Positions 1 to 6,028 of a stretch of DNA of 7,140 nt are shown here, piece after piece. The stretch's first letter is position 1; every line of letters begins with the position of its first letter. The notes under the pieces were generated by a model. The model did no database searches. It was not told the DNA's origin and saw only the letters and a program-made list of their open reading frames with translations. The stretch comes from an uncultured Lachnospiraceae bacterium (GTDB taxonomy: Bacteria; Bacillota_A; Clostridia; Lachnospirales; Lachnospiraceae). Both the position numbers and the translations under genes were made by a program. The DNA lies in assembly GCA_902787595.1 (NCBI GenBank), contig CADAHD010000113.1:1-7140 (forward strand), in the 5' to 3' direction.

Positions 1-1629
1 CCCTGTACGTTCACCTATCAGATCGTTAAAGCTCGTATATAATTTCTCTTCTGCCAAGGGATCAAGCGCCGAAGTAGGTTCATCCAGGATGATCACCGGC
101 GCATCTTTATACAATGCCCTTGCAAGCGAAAGCTTCTGCTTTTCGCCACCGGAAAGATCGATCCCCTCCTTATCTATCACCTTCATCACCTGCGTCTTAC
201 CGGCGTATTTCAGTTTGCTTATCTTTTCCAGGAGACCACAGCGCTTAAGACAATCCGTTACTTTATTCTCATCCGTATCTTCCGTTCTTTTCATTGATAC
301 GTTTTCGGCTATAGTAAAGGGATATTCCTCCACATTCTGAAAGACCGCAGAAAAATACCGGTACTGCTCATCTCTTTTCATACCGGCGCAGTCCCTGCCG
401 TTTAAACAGATCTTTCCTTCTGCCGGTTTATAAAAACCTGTGAGCATCTTGATAAAAGTAGTCTTTCCGGCGCCGTTTAATCCTACGACAGCCAGCCTCT
501 CTCCGTACGGGATCGATATGGATACATGTTCAAGGGCGTTCTTCTTTTGTCCTTCGTAGCAGAAACTGACATCCTTAAACTCAAACGACGGATGTTCTTC
601 CATCTTTGAAAGTTCTTCTTTTGCTGTATCCTTTACCCTGTACTTATCTATAAAAGCCCTGAAATCCTTAACTTCAAGCGACTGCTTTTTGATCTCGGTA
701 TACTCATGGATAAAGTCGCTTAACGCCTTTATAAAAATATGCACCGCCGATACATAAAGCGTAAACTCAGCTACAGTAAGGTTCCCCCGCGAAAGCTGCC
801 ATATCAGGAAAGCGTAGAGACTCAGCTCTTCCAGCAGGGCGATCGGCATGCATAGCGCATATGACATAAACCATATATTTCTTGAAAGCTTATACTTCGC
901 CAGTATGTCCGAATTGATGCCCAGATATTTATTGTAGATCCAGTCCTTCATGTTATATACTCTTATCTCTTTTGCAGAGGTAAAATGATTGGTGAGATAT
1001 CCCATATTAAAATGTTTTCTCCAATAAGGTCCCAGCGCATCCCAGACCAGCTTCTTATCCTTAAGCTTTGTTTTATCTATAACAATAAAGGATAATACCA
1101 AAAGCCCCAAAAGGATCACGATCAGAAGAGGATGCAATGCAGAAACAAGGATCCCCGCCATGATCATCTGCGCAATAAGTTTCCCGCACTTTACCGTAGA
1201 GTCCATCATGCCCTCGATGCCCTGTGTCTTTACATTCATGACATTACGGATCCTCTCGTGCTCATCTAAAACTTTGGGATTTTCCATATTGGAATACTCC
1301 ATGGATACCATGGTTTCCGTCAGCTCACGCTTAAAGCGTATAAGAGCATGTTTCATTTTATATGGGGTATTGTTTTCGACATAGCCTGCTATCAGATAAA
1401 CGATAAGCATGACTGATGAATTGATCCCGATCAGGATCAGGGTCTTCTTTATTTCTTCACCCGACGTAAGTGAATCGATGATGAGCTTGACCATCATCGG
1501 AATGATAAAAAGTGATATCGTCTCCGCTGCCGTACCCAATAACTGAATGCCTAAAAGGCCTTCCTTACCGCTGTTCATGCCGCGGATGACATATCTGAGA
1601 TTGCTGAAAAAACCGTATTTTTCTTTCAT
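1..1629 (-). CDS. ABC exporter, fused transmembrane and ATP-binding domains (C-terminus cut off by window edge)
   Basis: This is a half-size ABC exporter that would dimerise in the membrane and use ATP to move a substrate outward. The frame reads without a stop from ATG at 1629 to base 1, giving 543 residues. Family members are usually about 580-600 residues, so roughly the last 40-60 lie outside, including the expected H-loop histidine. Hydrophobic segments fall near residues 24-52, 62-82, 150-185, 252-279 and 284-305. The nucleotide-binding domain starts near 347, with Walker A GLNGAGKT (383-390), Q-loop Q431, signature LSGGE (492-496) and Walker B ILDE (514-517) followed by PTSALD. The start is supported by an AAAGGAGG ribosome binding site at about 1642-1649, 12 nt upstream. 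It lies 90 bp after the ABC-2 permease gene but has its own MerR-type promoter, so it is probably a separate unit. The substrate cannot be told from the sequence; drug or peptide export is an inference. Confidence 0.93.
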   Translation of the reverse strand, partial: MKEKYGFFSNLRYVIRGMNSGKEGLLGIQLLGTAAETISLFIIPMMVKLIIDSLTSGEEIKKTLILIGINSSVMLIVYLIAGYVENNTPYKMKHALIRFKRELTETMVSMEYSNMENPKVLDEHERIRNVMNVKTQGIEGMMDSTVKCGKLIAQMIMAGILVSALHPLLIVILLGLLVLSFIVIDKTKLKDKKLVWDALGPYWRKHFNMGYLTNHFTSAKEIRVYNMKDWIYNKYLGINSDILAKYKLSRNIWFMSYALCMPIALLEELSLYAFLIWQLSRGNLTVAEFTLYVSAVHIFIKALSDFIHEYTEIKKQSLEVKDFRAFIDKYRVKDTAKEELSKMEEHPSFEFKDVSFCYEGQKKNALEHVSISIPYGERLAVVGLNGAGKTTFIKMLTGFYKPAEGKICLNGRDCAGMKRDEQYRYFSAVFQNVEEYPFTIAENVSMKRTEDTDENKVTDCLKRCGLLEKISKLKYAGKTQVMKVIDKEGIDLSGGEKQKLSLARALYKDAPVIILDEPTSALDPLAEEKLYTSFNDLIGERTG

Positions 1630-1659
1630 AATGCTGCCCTTCCTCCTTTCTTTATCCTA

Positions 1660-1690
1660 ACGATAAAGGGTGCCCCAGGGGAAGGGTCAA
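1660..1690 (-). promoter_or_regulatory. MerR-type promoter (19-bp spacer) for the downstream ABC exporter
   Basis: On the minus strand a -35 TTGACC (1690-1685) is followed by a 19-bp spacer and a -10 TATCGT (1665-1660). The spacer contains the perfect dyad CCCC-T-GGGG (1681-1673; the central T is 1677). Normal promoters have 17-bp spacers. A 19-bp spacer with a central dyad is the known arrangement for MerR-family regulators such as BmrR or CueR, which twist the DNA to realign the two boxes. The outer arms of the dyad are imperfect. A second small inverted repeat, TTTATC/GATAAA (1651-1667), overlaps the -10. Transcription would begin about 20-25 bp upstream of the exporter's AGGAGG. No merR gene is in the window. 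Confidence 0.6.
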
Positions 1691-1719
1691 GCACTTTTTT
1701 CAAAAAAATCTATCCGGCT

Positions 1720-2637
1720 TTATTTCTTATACCTCTTCGAATACAGCACGATCATAACCCCTATGCTGACTGCGATCAATGCTGCCGTATAGATGACCAT
1801 CCGGCTGCTGTCCATCGCAGTTCCAAACATTCTGGCTTTAAACGTAAAGCTATCTTTGATGGCACTCACAAAAGCGCCGTTGTCCAGCCCGCCAATATTC
1901 TCATCGATATGATCAAGGATCCCTCCCATCAGCGCGTTTCTGAGCAGTATCGTCACATGACTTCCCGGGAAGAGATTGCATACCGTCTGAACTTTGTCAG
2001 AGAATGTTGAAACCGGTATATACGCCCCGATCACAAAACCCGATACAGCTGACAGGATCCCGAAGAATGCGCCGCATGCAGATGCCGATCTGAAAAACTG
2101 CACGATGATCATAAACAGCGCTGTTGATGAAATACATCCGAATGCCGTGACAAGGTATGCCTTTGCGATCGCAGCTGCCGACATATGGACATTCCCCGTA
2201 AAGGAAAGGATCAAAAGACCTGCCGTCAGGATGATCCCGGTCATAAGGATCGCGCTTATGGCTGCGGCACTGAAATAGGCCAGTACGATCTGCCATCTGC
2301 GGATAGGGGTCGCGAGGATATCCTGATCTACGTTGTTTTCCTTATCTCCGACAACAGTTGATAAACAGTTAAACGGAACCGTTATCATAGCCGAACCCAG
2401 GATGCCCGTCAGCAGGATCATGCTTGTCATCATATCCAGATCCTTGGGTTCTATCCTGTCCTTCAGCAAAGGAATAGCGCCGATCACATCGTTGATAGCA
2501 TTCACAAACGTACCTTTCAAAAACAAAAGATACAGAGCAAATACGATCATCGATGTCAAAAGTGAAAAGATAACCGATTGTTTATCCTTAAAGTATACCA
2601 GTATATTCCTTCTGGTCAGTCCTGCGTACATTCTCAT
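1720..2637 (-). CDS. ABC-2 type transporter permease
   Basis: This is the membrane subunit of a two-component ABC exporter, 305 residues, which would pair with the ATPase encoded just upstream. About six hydrophobic segments are visible, near residues 22-40, 72-95, 117-147, 158-182, 187-208 and 281-299. This matches the ABC-2 membrane family (drug, polyketide or antimicrobial peptide exporters of the DrrB type). The stretch VVGDKENNVDQDILATPI (95-112) before the third segment is the coupling-helix-like region typical of the family (usual pattern D/E-x-G/N..-D/E-x-L-x-x-P). The start ATG overlaps the ATPase stop codon as ATGA (2634-2637), and GGGAG lies about 8 nt upstream inside the ATPase gene, so the two are translationally coupled. 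A second Met is at codon 3. The polar loop at about 240-278 may be extracytoplasmic. The substrate is unknown. Confidence 0.9.
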   Translation of the reverse strand: MRMYAGLTRRNILVYFKDKQSVIFSLLTSMIVFALYLLFLKGTFVNAINDVIGAIPLLKDRIEPKDLDMMTSMILLTGILGSAMITVPFNCLSTVVGDKENNVDQDILATPIRRWQIVLAYFSAAAISAILMTGIILTAGLLILSFTGNVHMSAAAIAKAYLVTAFGCISSTALFMIIVQFFRSASACGAFFGILSAVSGFVIGAYIPVSTFSDKVQTVCNLFPGSHVTILLRNALMGGILDHIDENIGGLDNGAFVSAIKDSFTFKARMFGTAMDSSRMVIYTAALIAVSIGVMIVLYSKRYKK

Positions 2638-3536
2638 GCTTCCATCTCCCTTCCCGTAAGATTTAAAAACACATCATCCATAGTTCCTTTGATCACTTCA
2701 TAATCCACGATCTTTGCCCGGTTCTTGTACAGTGTATCTGTAACAGATCCTGTAAATCTTATATTGTAATGATCTGCTTCGTAAGTCCATTCCTGCCCCT
2801 TCAGCGCTTCTTCATTCTCTGCTGTCTTTTTCGTATACCAGATCAGCTTTGACGATGCGTACCGGCTCTTGAGCTCCGAAGGCGAACCCGATGCTATGAT
2901 ATGTCCTCTCTCCAATATCTTTACATTATCTGCATCCACGGTCTCTTCCATATAGTGGGTCGTTAAGAATATAGTAAGCTGTTTTTCTTTTTTCAGTGTC
3001 CGAATATGATCCCATACCATCTTGCGTGATCTCGGATCCAAACCGGTGGTCGGCTCGTCAAGAAACAATATCCCCGGTTCATTGATCAGTGCCCTTACGA
3101 TATCCACTCTTCTTCTCTGACCGCCTGATAGCCTCTCGTATCTCCGGTTCCAGATATCCGCGATCTCAAAGCTGTCCATATACGGTTCTAGGCGGGCTTT
3201 GATCTCTTTTTTGTTAAGACCGTAATAAGCGCCTCTGGTCATCAGATTTTCTGCTACGGTCAGCTTCTTGTCGAGCACCGAATTCTGGAATACGATCCCT
3301 ATCCGCTTTCGGATCTCATCATCATCTTCTCCCAGCTTATGTCCGAATACCCTTACGTCTCCGGATGTTTTTCCCAGGATGGTACACAGTATATTGATGG
3401 TCGTTGACTTACCCGCTCCATTCTCTCCAAGAAAAGCAAAGAGTTCGCCTTCCTTTACTTCAAATGAAATACCGTCCACTGCCGTGAAACTGTCGTATTT
3501 CTTTACCAGATCTTTTACCGTTATCGCATTTGCCAT
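2634..3536 (-). CDS. ABC transporter ATP-binding protein (DrrA-like)
   Basis: This is the cytoplasmic ATPase of the ABC-2 exporter, 300 residues. All motifs are intact: Walker A GENGAGKST (37-45), Q-loop Q84, signature LSGGQ (136-140), Walker B ILFLDE (156-161), D-loop GLD (165-167) and H-loop H194. The roughly 75-residue C-terminal extension ends in a MDDVFLNLTGREME-type tail, as is usual in the DrrA/CcmA-like group of drug and peptide exporters. The start is ATG at 3534-3536, because AAGGAGG sits 9 nt upstream and MANAITVKDLVKKY is a typical beginning. The frame stays open for 36 more codons up to an ATG at 3644, but that stretch (cysteine- and tryptophan-rich, no similarity to ABC proteins) covers the promoter and repeats and is not considered coding. 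The gene overlaps the permease by 4 bp. Confidence 0.95.
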   Translation of the reverse strand: MANAITVKDLVKKYDSFTAVDGISFEVKEGELFAFLGENGAGKSTTINILCTILGKTSGDVRVFGHKLGEDDDEIRKRIGIVFQNSVLDKKLTVAENLMTRGAYYGLNKKEIKARLEPYMDSFEIADIWNRRYERLSGGQRRRVDIVRALINEPGILFLDEPTTGLDPRSRKMVWDHIRTLKKEKQLTIFLTTHYMEETVDADNVKILERGHIIASGSPSELKSRYASSKLIWYTKKTAENEEALKGQEWTYEADHYNIRFTGSVTDTLYKNRAKIVDYEVIKGTMDDVFLNLTGREMEA

Positions 3537-3545
3537 TTGATTTTT

Positions 3546-3552
3546 CCTCCTT
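3546..3552 (-). promoter_or_regulatory. Ribosome binding site deciding the ABC ATPase start
   Basis: AAGGAGG on the minus strand lies 9 nt before ATG 3536. It is a near-perfect anti-16S match at ideal spacing. No comparable site precedes the alternative upstream ATG at 3644, so 3536 is chosen. Confidence 0.85.
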
Positions 3553-3559
3553 GAAAAAA

Positions 3560-3568
3560 TGTATACCA
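3560..3568 (-). promoter_or_regulatory. Extended -10 promoter of the ABC-2 exporter operon
   Basis: The minus strand reads TGG-TATACA: an extended -10 (TGN at 3568-3566) and a -10 hexamer at 3565-3560. The place where a -35 should be (about 3588-3583) is only a T-run, with no TTGACA match. The transcript would start near 3553 with a leader of about 17 nt. A weak -35 with an extended -10 is what one expects of a promoter that needs an activator, and a pair of direct repeats lies immediately upstream. The assignment rests on sequence match only. Confidence 0.5.
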
Positions 3569-3581
3569 CAGGCATCTGCAC

Positions 3582-3629
3582 AAAAAAAGAGCAACCCGAC
3601 CAACATGCATAAACACGTGACCAAGTTGC
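3582..3629 (-). terminator. Possible weak terminator after the DUF3021 gene
   Basis: On the minus strand GCAAC (3629-3625) can pair with GTTGC (3595-3591), followed by the run TCTTTTTTT (3590-3582). An inner stem ACGTG/CATGT (with one G-U pair) around a 6-nt loop is possible. The outer stem has only 5 bp and the middle is unpaired, so this is weak by intrinsic-terminator standards. It overlaps the direct repeats, so part of the symmetry could be accidental. If real, it would separate the LytTR-DUF3021 transcript from the exporter operon or let some transcription read through. Confidence 0.3.
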
Positions 3630-3630
3630 A
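3594..3630 (-). repeat. Tandem direct repeats 21 bp apart, candidate LytTR operator
   Basis: Two copies of the pattern TGCAnnTTGGTCnnGT occur on the minus strand: copy 1 at 3630-3615 (TGCAACTTGGTCACGT) and copy 2 at 3609-3594 (TGCATGTTGGTCGGGT). All 12 fixed positions match and the period is exactly 21 bp, two helical turns. LytTR-family regulators (AgrA, ComE, HdrR, BrsR) bind pairs of roughly 9-bp direct repeats with about 12-bp gaps, which gives the same 21-bp period. The copies are centred about 70 and 49 bp upstream of the predicted start of the ABC operon. A LytTR gene lies 0.6 kb away. Binding is inferred. Confidence 0.6.
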
Positions 3631-3662
3631 TTATTTTCGATCAATAGCGGAACGTTTTATCT

Positions 3663-4097
3663 TTATTCCTCGTCCCTTATCTCGTCGATCGCCTGATTGA
3701 TCTTCTTTTCATCGGCTCTGAACATCCATATCGTATATACCCATACAGCTCCATAGATCAGCACATACAACAGCAGGATGAACAGATATTCCCTAAGATT
3801 CGCATACCATTTAAACAGATATCCGCATAAGCTTACGACCAGAAGGACCGAAATGCAGTGAAGCACTTCCGCCAGATGTATACTGACTTTTGTATTCTCA
3901 TCTGCCCAATAGAGTATCAGGGATGGCAGTGAACACAAAAAGCCCGTGATGATGATCGATATGGGGATAAACCACTCCCATTGGATCATCTCCTGGCCAT
4001 TCGTAAAATACAAAACCACCGTCCGGATCCCCAACCCCAGCAGGATCCCGGTAGATATCATTAATGTCTGGTTATATATCAGCTTAGCTTTACTCAT
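3663..4097 (-). CDS. DUF3021-type four-helix membrane protein, probable partner of LytTR regulator
   Basis: This is a 144-residue membrane protein with four hydrophobic helices near residues 10-31, 42-63, 77-98 and 104-126, short loops, and a charged cytoplasmic-looking C-tail (ADEKKINQAIDEIRDEE). Size, topology and its place directly behind a LytTR gene match the DUF3021 family; the family call is by recognition, not by search. Membrane proteins encoded next to small LytTR regulators (HdrM, BrsM in streptococci) restrain the regulator until a signal arrives, and a similar role is inferred here. The ATG at 4097 is 4 nt after the LytTR stop, and GGAG lies 9 nt upstream inside that gene, which implies co-translation. 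No catalytic motif is seen. It is followed by 126 bp of control DNA before the exporter genes. Confidence 0.82.
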   Translation of the reverse strand: MSKAKLIYNQTLMISTGILLGLGIRTVVLYFTNGQEMIQWEWFIPISIIITGFLCSLPSLILYWADENTKVSIHLAEVLHCISVLLVVSLCGYLFKWYANLREYLFILLLYVLIYGAVWVYTIWMFRADEKKINQAIDEIRDEE

Positions 4098-4101
4098 AGT
4101 T

Positions 4102-4536
4102 TCACACTCCGAGTTTCTTCTTCAGATCTTTTACGTAGCCGCGGGAAATGATGATCCGCTCTCCGTTTAAAAGCTCCACGCTCATCCTTGCATTCAGCTC
4201 TGCCCGCACGGACCGGATCTTTCGGATATTAACGATCATAGCCTTCGAACACCGCAGAAAAGGAAACCCCATGATCTCTTCCAGTTCGTATAGCCTGTAC
4301 TTCGTCTCATAACAGCTGTCTTTGGAATACACATAAGTCCTTTTATCGACCGATTCGATGTAATAGATCTGATCGTAACGTACCATAAGCGTATCGCTGC
4401 CCGAAAGCACCGGGATACTGTTTCCACTGTCCCGGAGAAGATCGGCTGCTCTGCGTATGGTGTCGGTCACTTCAACAGCGCTTATCACTGCGCCTTCGTC
4501 CTCTTCTGTTTTTACCTTTCTGATCTCGACTTTCAT
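4102..4536 (-). CDS. LytTR-domain DNA-binding transcriptional regulator without receiver domain
   Basis: This is a 144-residue regulator. Residues about 46-142 form a LytTR DNA-binding domain, shown by YDQIYYIESVDKRTYVY (54-70), the FLRCSKAMIVNIRKI block (93-107, the usual F-x-R-x-HK/SK-x-x-x-VN pattern) and NGERIIISRGYVKDLKKKLG (124-143). The first 45 residues are a short charged region with no phospho-receiver domain, so control must come from something other than a histidine kinase. The next gene encodes a membrane protein that is the likely controller. The start is supported by a good promoter 75 bp upstream and the typical MKVEIRKV beginning; the Shine-Dalgarno is weak (GGGGA, 4 nt from ATG), which may keep levels low. 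Likely targets are its own promoter and the ABC-2 exporter operon, by inference from nearby repeats. Confidence 0.92.
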   Translation of the reverse strand: MKVEIRKVKTEEDEGAVISAVEVTDTIRRAADLLRDSGNSIPVLSGSDTLMVRYDQIYYIESVDKRTYVYSKDSCYETKYRLYELEEIMGFPFLRCSKAMIVNIRKIRSVRAELNARMSVELLNGERIIISRGYVKDLKKKLGV

Positions 4537-4545
4537 GTATTCCCC

Positions 4546-4584
4546 GATCTTACAAGATCTTTTGCGATATTACGGATCTATCGC
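4546..4584 (-). other. Structured leader of the lytTR transcript
   Basis: Two inverted repeats sit between the promoter and the lytTR start on the minus strand: GCGATA/TATCGC (4584-4579 and 4569-4564, 9-nt loop) and GATCT/AGATC (4559-4555 and 4550-4546, 4-nt loop). The second ends right before the weak GGGGA Shine-Dalgarno (4545-4541). They could affect translation or RNA stability, but the stems are short. Confidence 0.35.
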
Positions 4585-4650
4585 GCTTACTATAATATCC
4601 GTCACACCGGATTATACCCTTGTTACCGGATTTTCTCAACTCCTGATCCG
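4573..4650 (-). repeat. Cluster of five ATCCG/CGGAT elements around the lytTR promoter
   Basis: On the minus strand, CGGAT at 4650-4646 and 4601-4597 and ATCCG at 4631-4627, 4612-4608 and 4577-4573 surround the -35, spacer, -10 and start region. Two of the copies are part of the longer direct repeat AATCCGGT (4632-4625 and 4613-4606) with a 19-bp period. The 4612/4601 pair forms a 5-bp inverted repeat with a 6-nt gap at the predicted start site. This may be an operator for autoregulation or for another factor. Confidence 0.4.
4611..4639 (-). promoter_or_regulatory. Sigma-A-type promoter of the lytTR-DUF3021 operon
   Basis: The minus strand has -35 TTGAGA (4639-4634), an exact 17-bp spacer, and a consensus -10 TATAAT (4616-4611). 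This is the strongest promoter match in the window. Transcription should begin near 4604, giving a leader of about 67 nt. It overlaps a cluster of ATCCG/CGGAT elements, so a bound protein could control it. Confidence 0.82.
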
Positions 4651-4690
4651 TATGCTCATAATAAACAGAACGTATAGCTTTCCATTCACA

Positions 4691-4720
4691 GCCGGACCGC
4701 GCGCTTACAGCGCTCACGGC
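4691..4720. repeat. GC-rich imperfect dyad in the divergent intergenic region
   Basis: In an otherwise AT-rich stretch, GCGC-TTACA-GCGC (4701-4713) is nested inside CCG (4697-4699) and CGG (4717-4719), with unequal internal loops. It lies between the two outward promoters. It has no T-run on either side, so it is not an intrinsic terminator. It may be a protein site. The rest of 4640-4757 holds only AT-rich DNA (ATATATAG repeated at 4726-4747) and no gene that I can support. Confidence 0.3.
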
Positions 4721-4757
4721 CCAAAATATATAGTATGAGATATATAGAAGTTACCTG

Positions 4758-4786
4758 TTGTACCGGGATAACAGAAAGGATATACT
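4758..4786 (+). promoter_or_regulatory. Sigma-A-type promoter of the glycosyltransferase gene
   Basis: The plus strand has -35 TTGTAC (4758-4763), a 17-bp spacer and -10 TATACT (4781-4786), close to consensus. Transcription would start near 4793 and leave a leader of about 75-80 nt before the glycosyltransferase. The leader contains a small hairpin TCCGT-A-ACGGA (4837-4847). Confidence 0.7.
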
Positions 4787-4866
4787 TATATTTATTTATT
4801 ATGATGCTCTAAGCGGCGACATCTCAGATGTTTGGTTCCGTAACGGAGTGACAGAAGATTGAAACT

Positions 4867-5985
4867 GTGTATATGACAATCACTGACTATTTTGAACAAT
4901 TAAAAACAAAGGATATCATATGCTGGGGCAGCGGGAAACATTTTCGTAACAGCACCTGTCCTTTTTTGATGAAAAGCGGACTGATCACTAATCTCAAGGG
5001 CTTTGTGGATAATGCAAAGAGTACGCCTGTCGAGATCAGCGGCCGCTCTTACCCACGAATAGGAAAGAAGGAACTGGCCTTAAAAGACCGAAGAAAAACC
5101 GTGATCCTGATCGCCGTCAGCGGATATGAAGAGGTACTATCGCAGCTGCGCGCAGATCCCGTTCTGTCCGCTTTTGAAGCCGTCCCTTCGATATACCCAG
5201 AATTTCTTTACGGGGATATGTTACTCTTATCGGCAGACAAGCCGCCGAAAGACTATAGAAAGCATGACCGGCAGATCATCCCGGGGATCATCCATGCGAT
5301 CTGGTTTTCGACAGATCCGTTACCGCCCTTGTATCAGAAATGCCTTGATTCCTGGAAAAAATATGCTCCGGATATGGAGATAAAGATCTGGGATCTGAAG
5401 AATTATAAAGCAGACCACTGCCTTTTCTTTGAACAGGCTGTCGAATACAGAAACTGGGCTTTCGCTTCTGATTATGCCAGAGCAGATCTGCTGCGCCGAT
5501 TCGGCGGTGTTTATATGGATCTGGATGTGGAGATGCTGCGTCCCATCGACGACCTTTTATACAACGATGCCTATATGAGCTTTGAATCGCTAGACCGAAT
5601 CGAATGCGGCTCCGGCATGGGCGCCGGGCCGGAACATCCGATCCTGCAAAAGATCTGCGAAAGCTATGAGAACAGACCTTATCTGAAGAATGACGGAAGC
5701 TGGGACAATTCCACCTGTCCGGTGCGCTATACACAGATCATAGAAAAATATGGCCTTAAGAAAAACGGAGGTTTCCAGTTTGTAGAGGATATCACCGTTT
5801 ATCCTTTCGAGGTACTGACTGCAAAAAGCTTCGATACCGGCATCATATATAAAACGCCGTTGACCTACACCCTGCATCATCATAACGGAAGCTGGATCCC
5901 CGGCCTCGCCCGTGATGCCGTAACAAAACGCTATCAGAATATCCAAAGTTTTCTTGCATCCAAAGGTATCCTTCCCGAAATCTGA
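4867..5985 (+). CDS. Glycosyltransferase with GT32-type (DXD sugar-binding) domain and an N-terminal extra domain
   Basis: This is a probable sugar transferase for capsule, exopolysaccharide or other surface glycan, 372 residues. Residues about 137-345 match the GT32/Och1-like family: IPGIIHAIWFS (138-148), PDMEIKIWD (168-176), SDYARADLLRRFGG (201-214) and the metal/nucleotide-sugar-binding DXD as DLD (218-220), with a late HHHNGSW (337-343). Residues about 15-120 are a separate region starting IICWGSGKHF, which looks like the first strand and glycine turn of a Rossmann-like fold, with a second strand VILIAVSG (79-86). There is no signal peptide or membrane helix, so it is probably cytoplasmic. 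The start is uncertain: GTG at 4867, or ATG at 4873 two codons later. The only nearby purine-rich sites (AGAAG at 4853-4857, GGAG at 4845-4848) are weak, and an in-frame stop at 4849-4851 limits further extension. It is transcribed alone and ends in a strong terminator. Confidence 0.9.
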   Translation: MYMTITDYFEQLKTKDIICWGSGKHFRNSTCPFLMKSGLITNLKGFVDNAKSTPVEISGRSYPRIGKKELALKDRRKTVILIAVSGYEEVLSQLRADPVLSAFEAVPSIYPEFLYGDMLLLSADKPPKDYRKHDRQIIPGIIHAIWFSTDPLPPLYQKCLDSWKKYAPDMEIKIWDLKNYKADHCLFFEQAVEYRNWAFASDYARADLLRRFGGVYMDLDVEMLRPIDDLLYNDAYMSFESLDRIECGSGMGAGPEHPILQKICESYENRPYLKNDGSWDNSTCPVRYTQIIEKYGLKKNGGFQFVEDITVYPFEVLTAKSFDTGIIYKTPLTYTLHHHNGSWIPGLARDAVTKRYQNIQSFLASKGILPEI

Positions 5986-6016
5986 AAAACCACGGGGATG
6001 TACCTCGTGGTTTTTC
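5984..6016. terminator. Bidirectional intrinsic terminator between convergent genes
   Basis: A 14-bp stem (5984-5997 with 6003-6016, one G-T pair) closes a 5-nt loop. The left arm contains A5 and the right arm T5 around the CCACG/CGTGG core, so both strands show a GC-rich hairpin with a U-run. The stem begins within the glycosyltransferase stop codon and lies 12 bp from the stop of the opposing gene. It would end both transcripts. Confidence 0.9.
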
Positions 6017-6028
6017 GTATTCACTTAA

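Noticed and set aside
1691..1710. T-run and A-run (TTTTTT-C-AAAAAAA) after the permease gene as a terminator.
   Set aside because: There is no GC-rich stem; it is only an AT-rich stretch just upstream of the MerR-type promoter.
3537..3644. 36-codon N-terminal extension of the ABC ATPase from an ATG at 3644.
   Set aside because: It covers the promoter and direct repeats, has no ribosome binding site, and reads as atypical protein. ATG 3536 has an ideal AGGAGG.
4801..4812. Tiny open frame ATG ATG CTC TAA in the glycosyltransferase leader, as a possible leader peptide.
   Set aside because: No ribosome binding site (it follows an AT run), and three codons are easily due to chance.
5590..6024. 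144-codon open frame on the minus strand across the end of the glycosyltransferase gene.
   Set aside because: It is antisense to a well-supported gene, runs through the terminator hairpin and has no recognisable domain.
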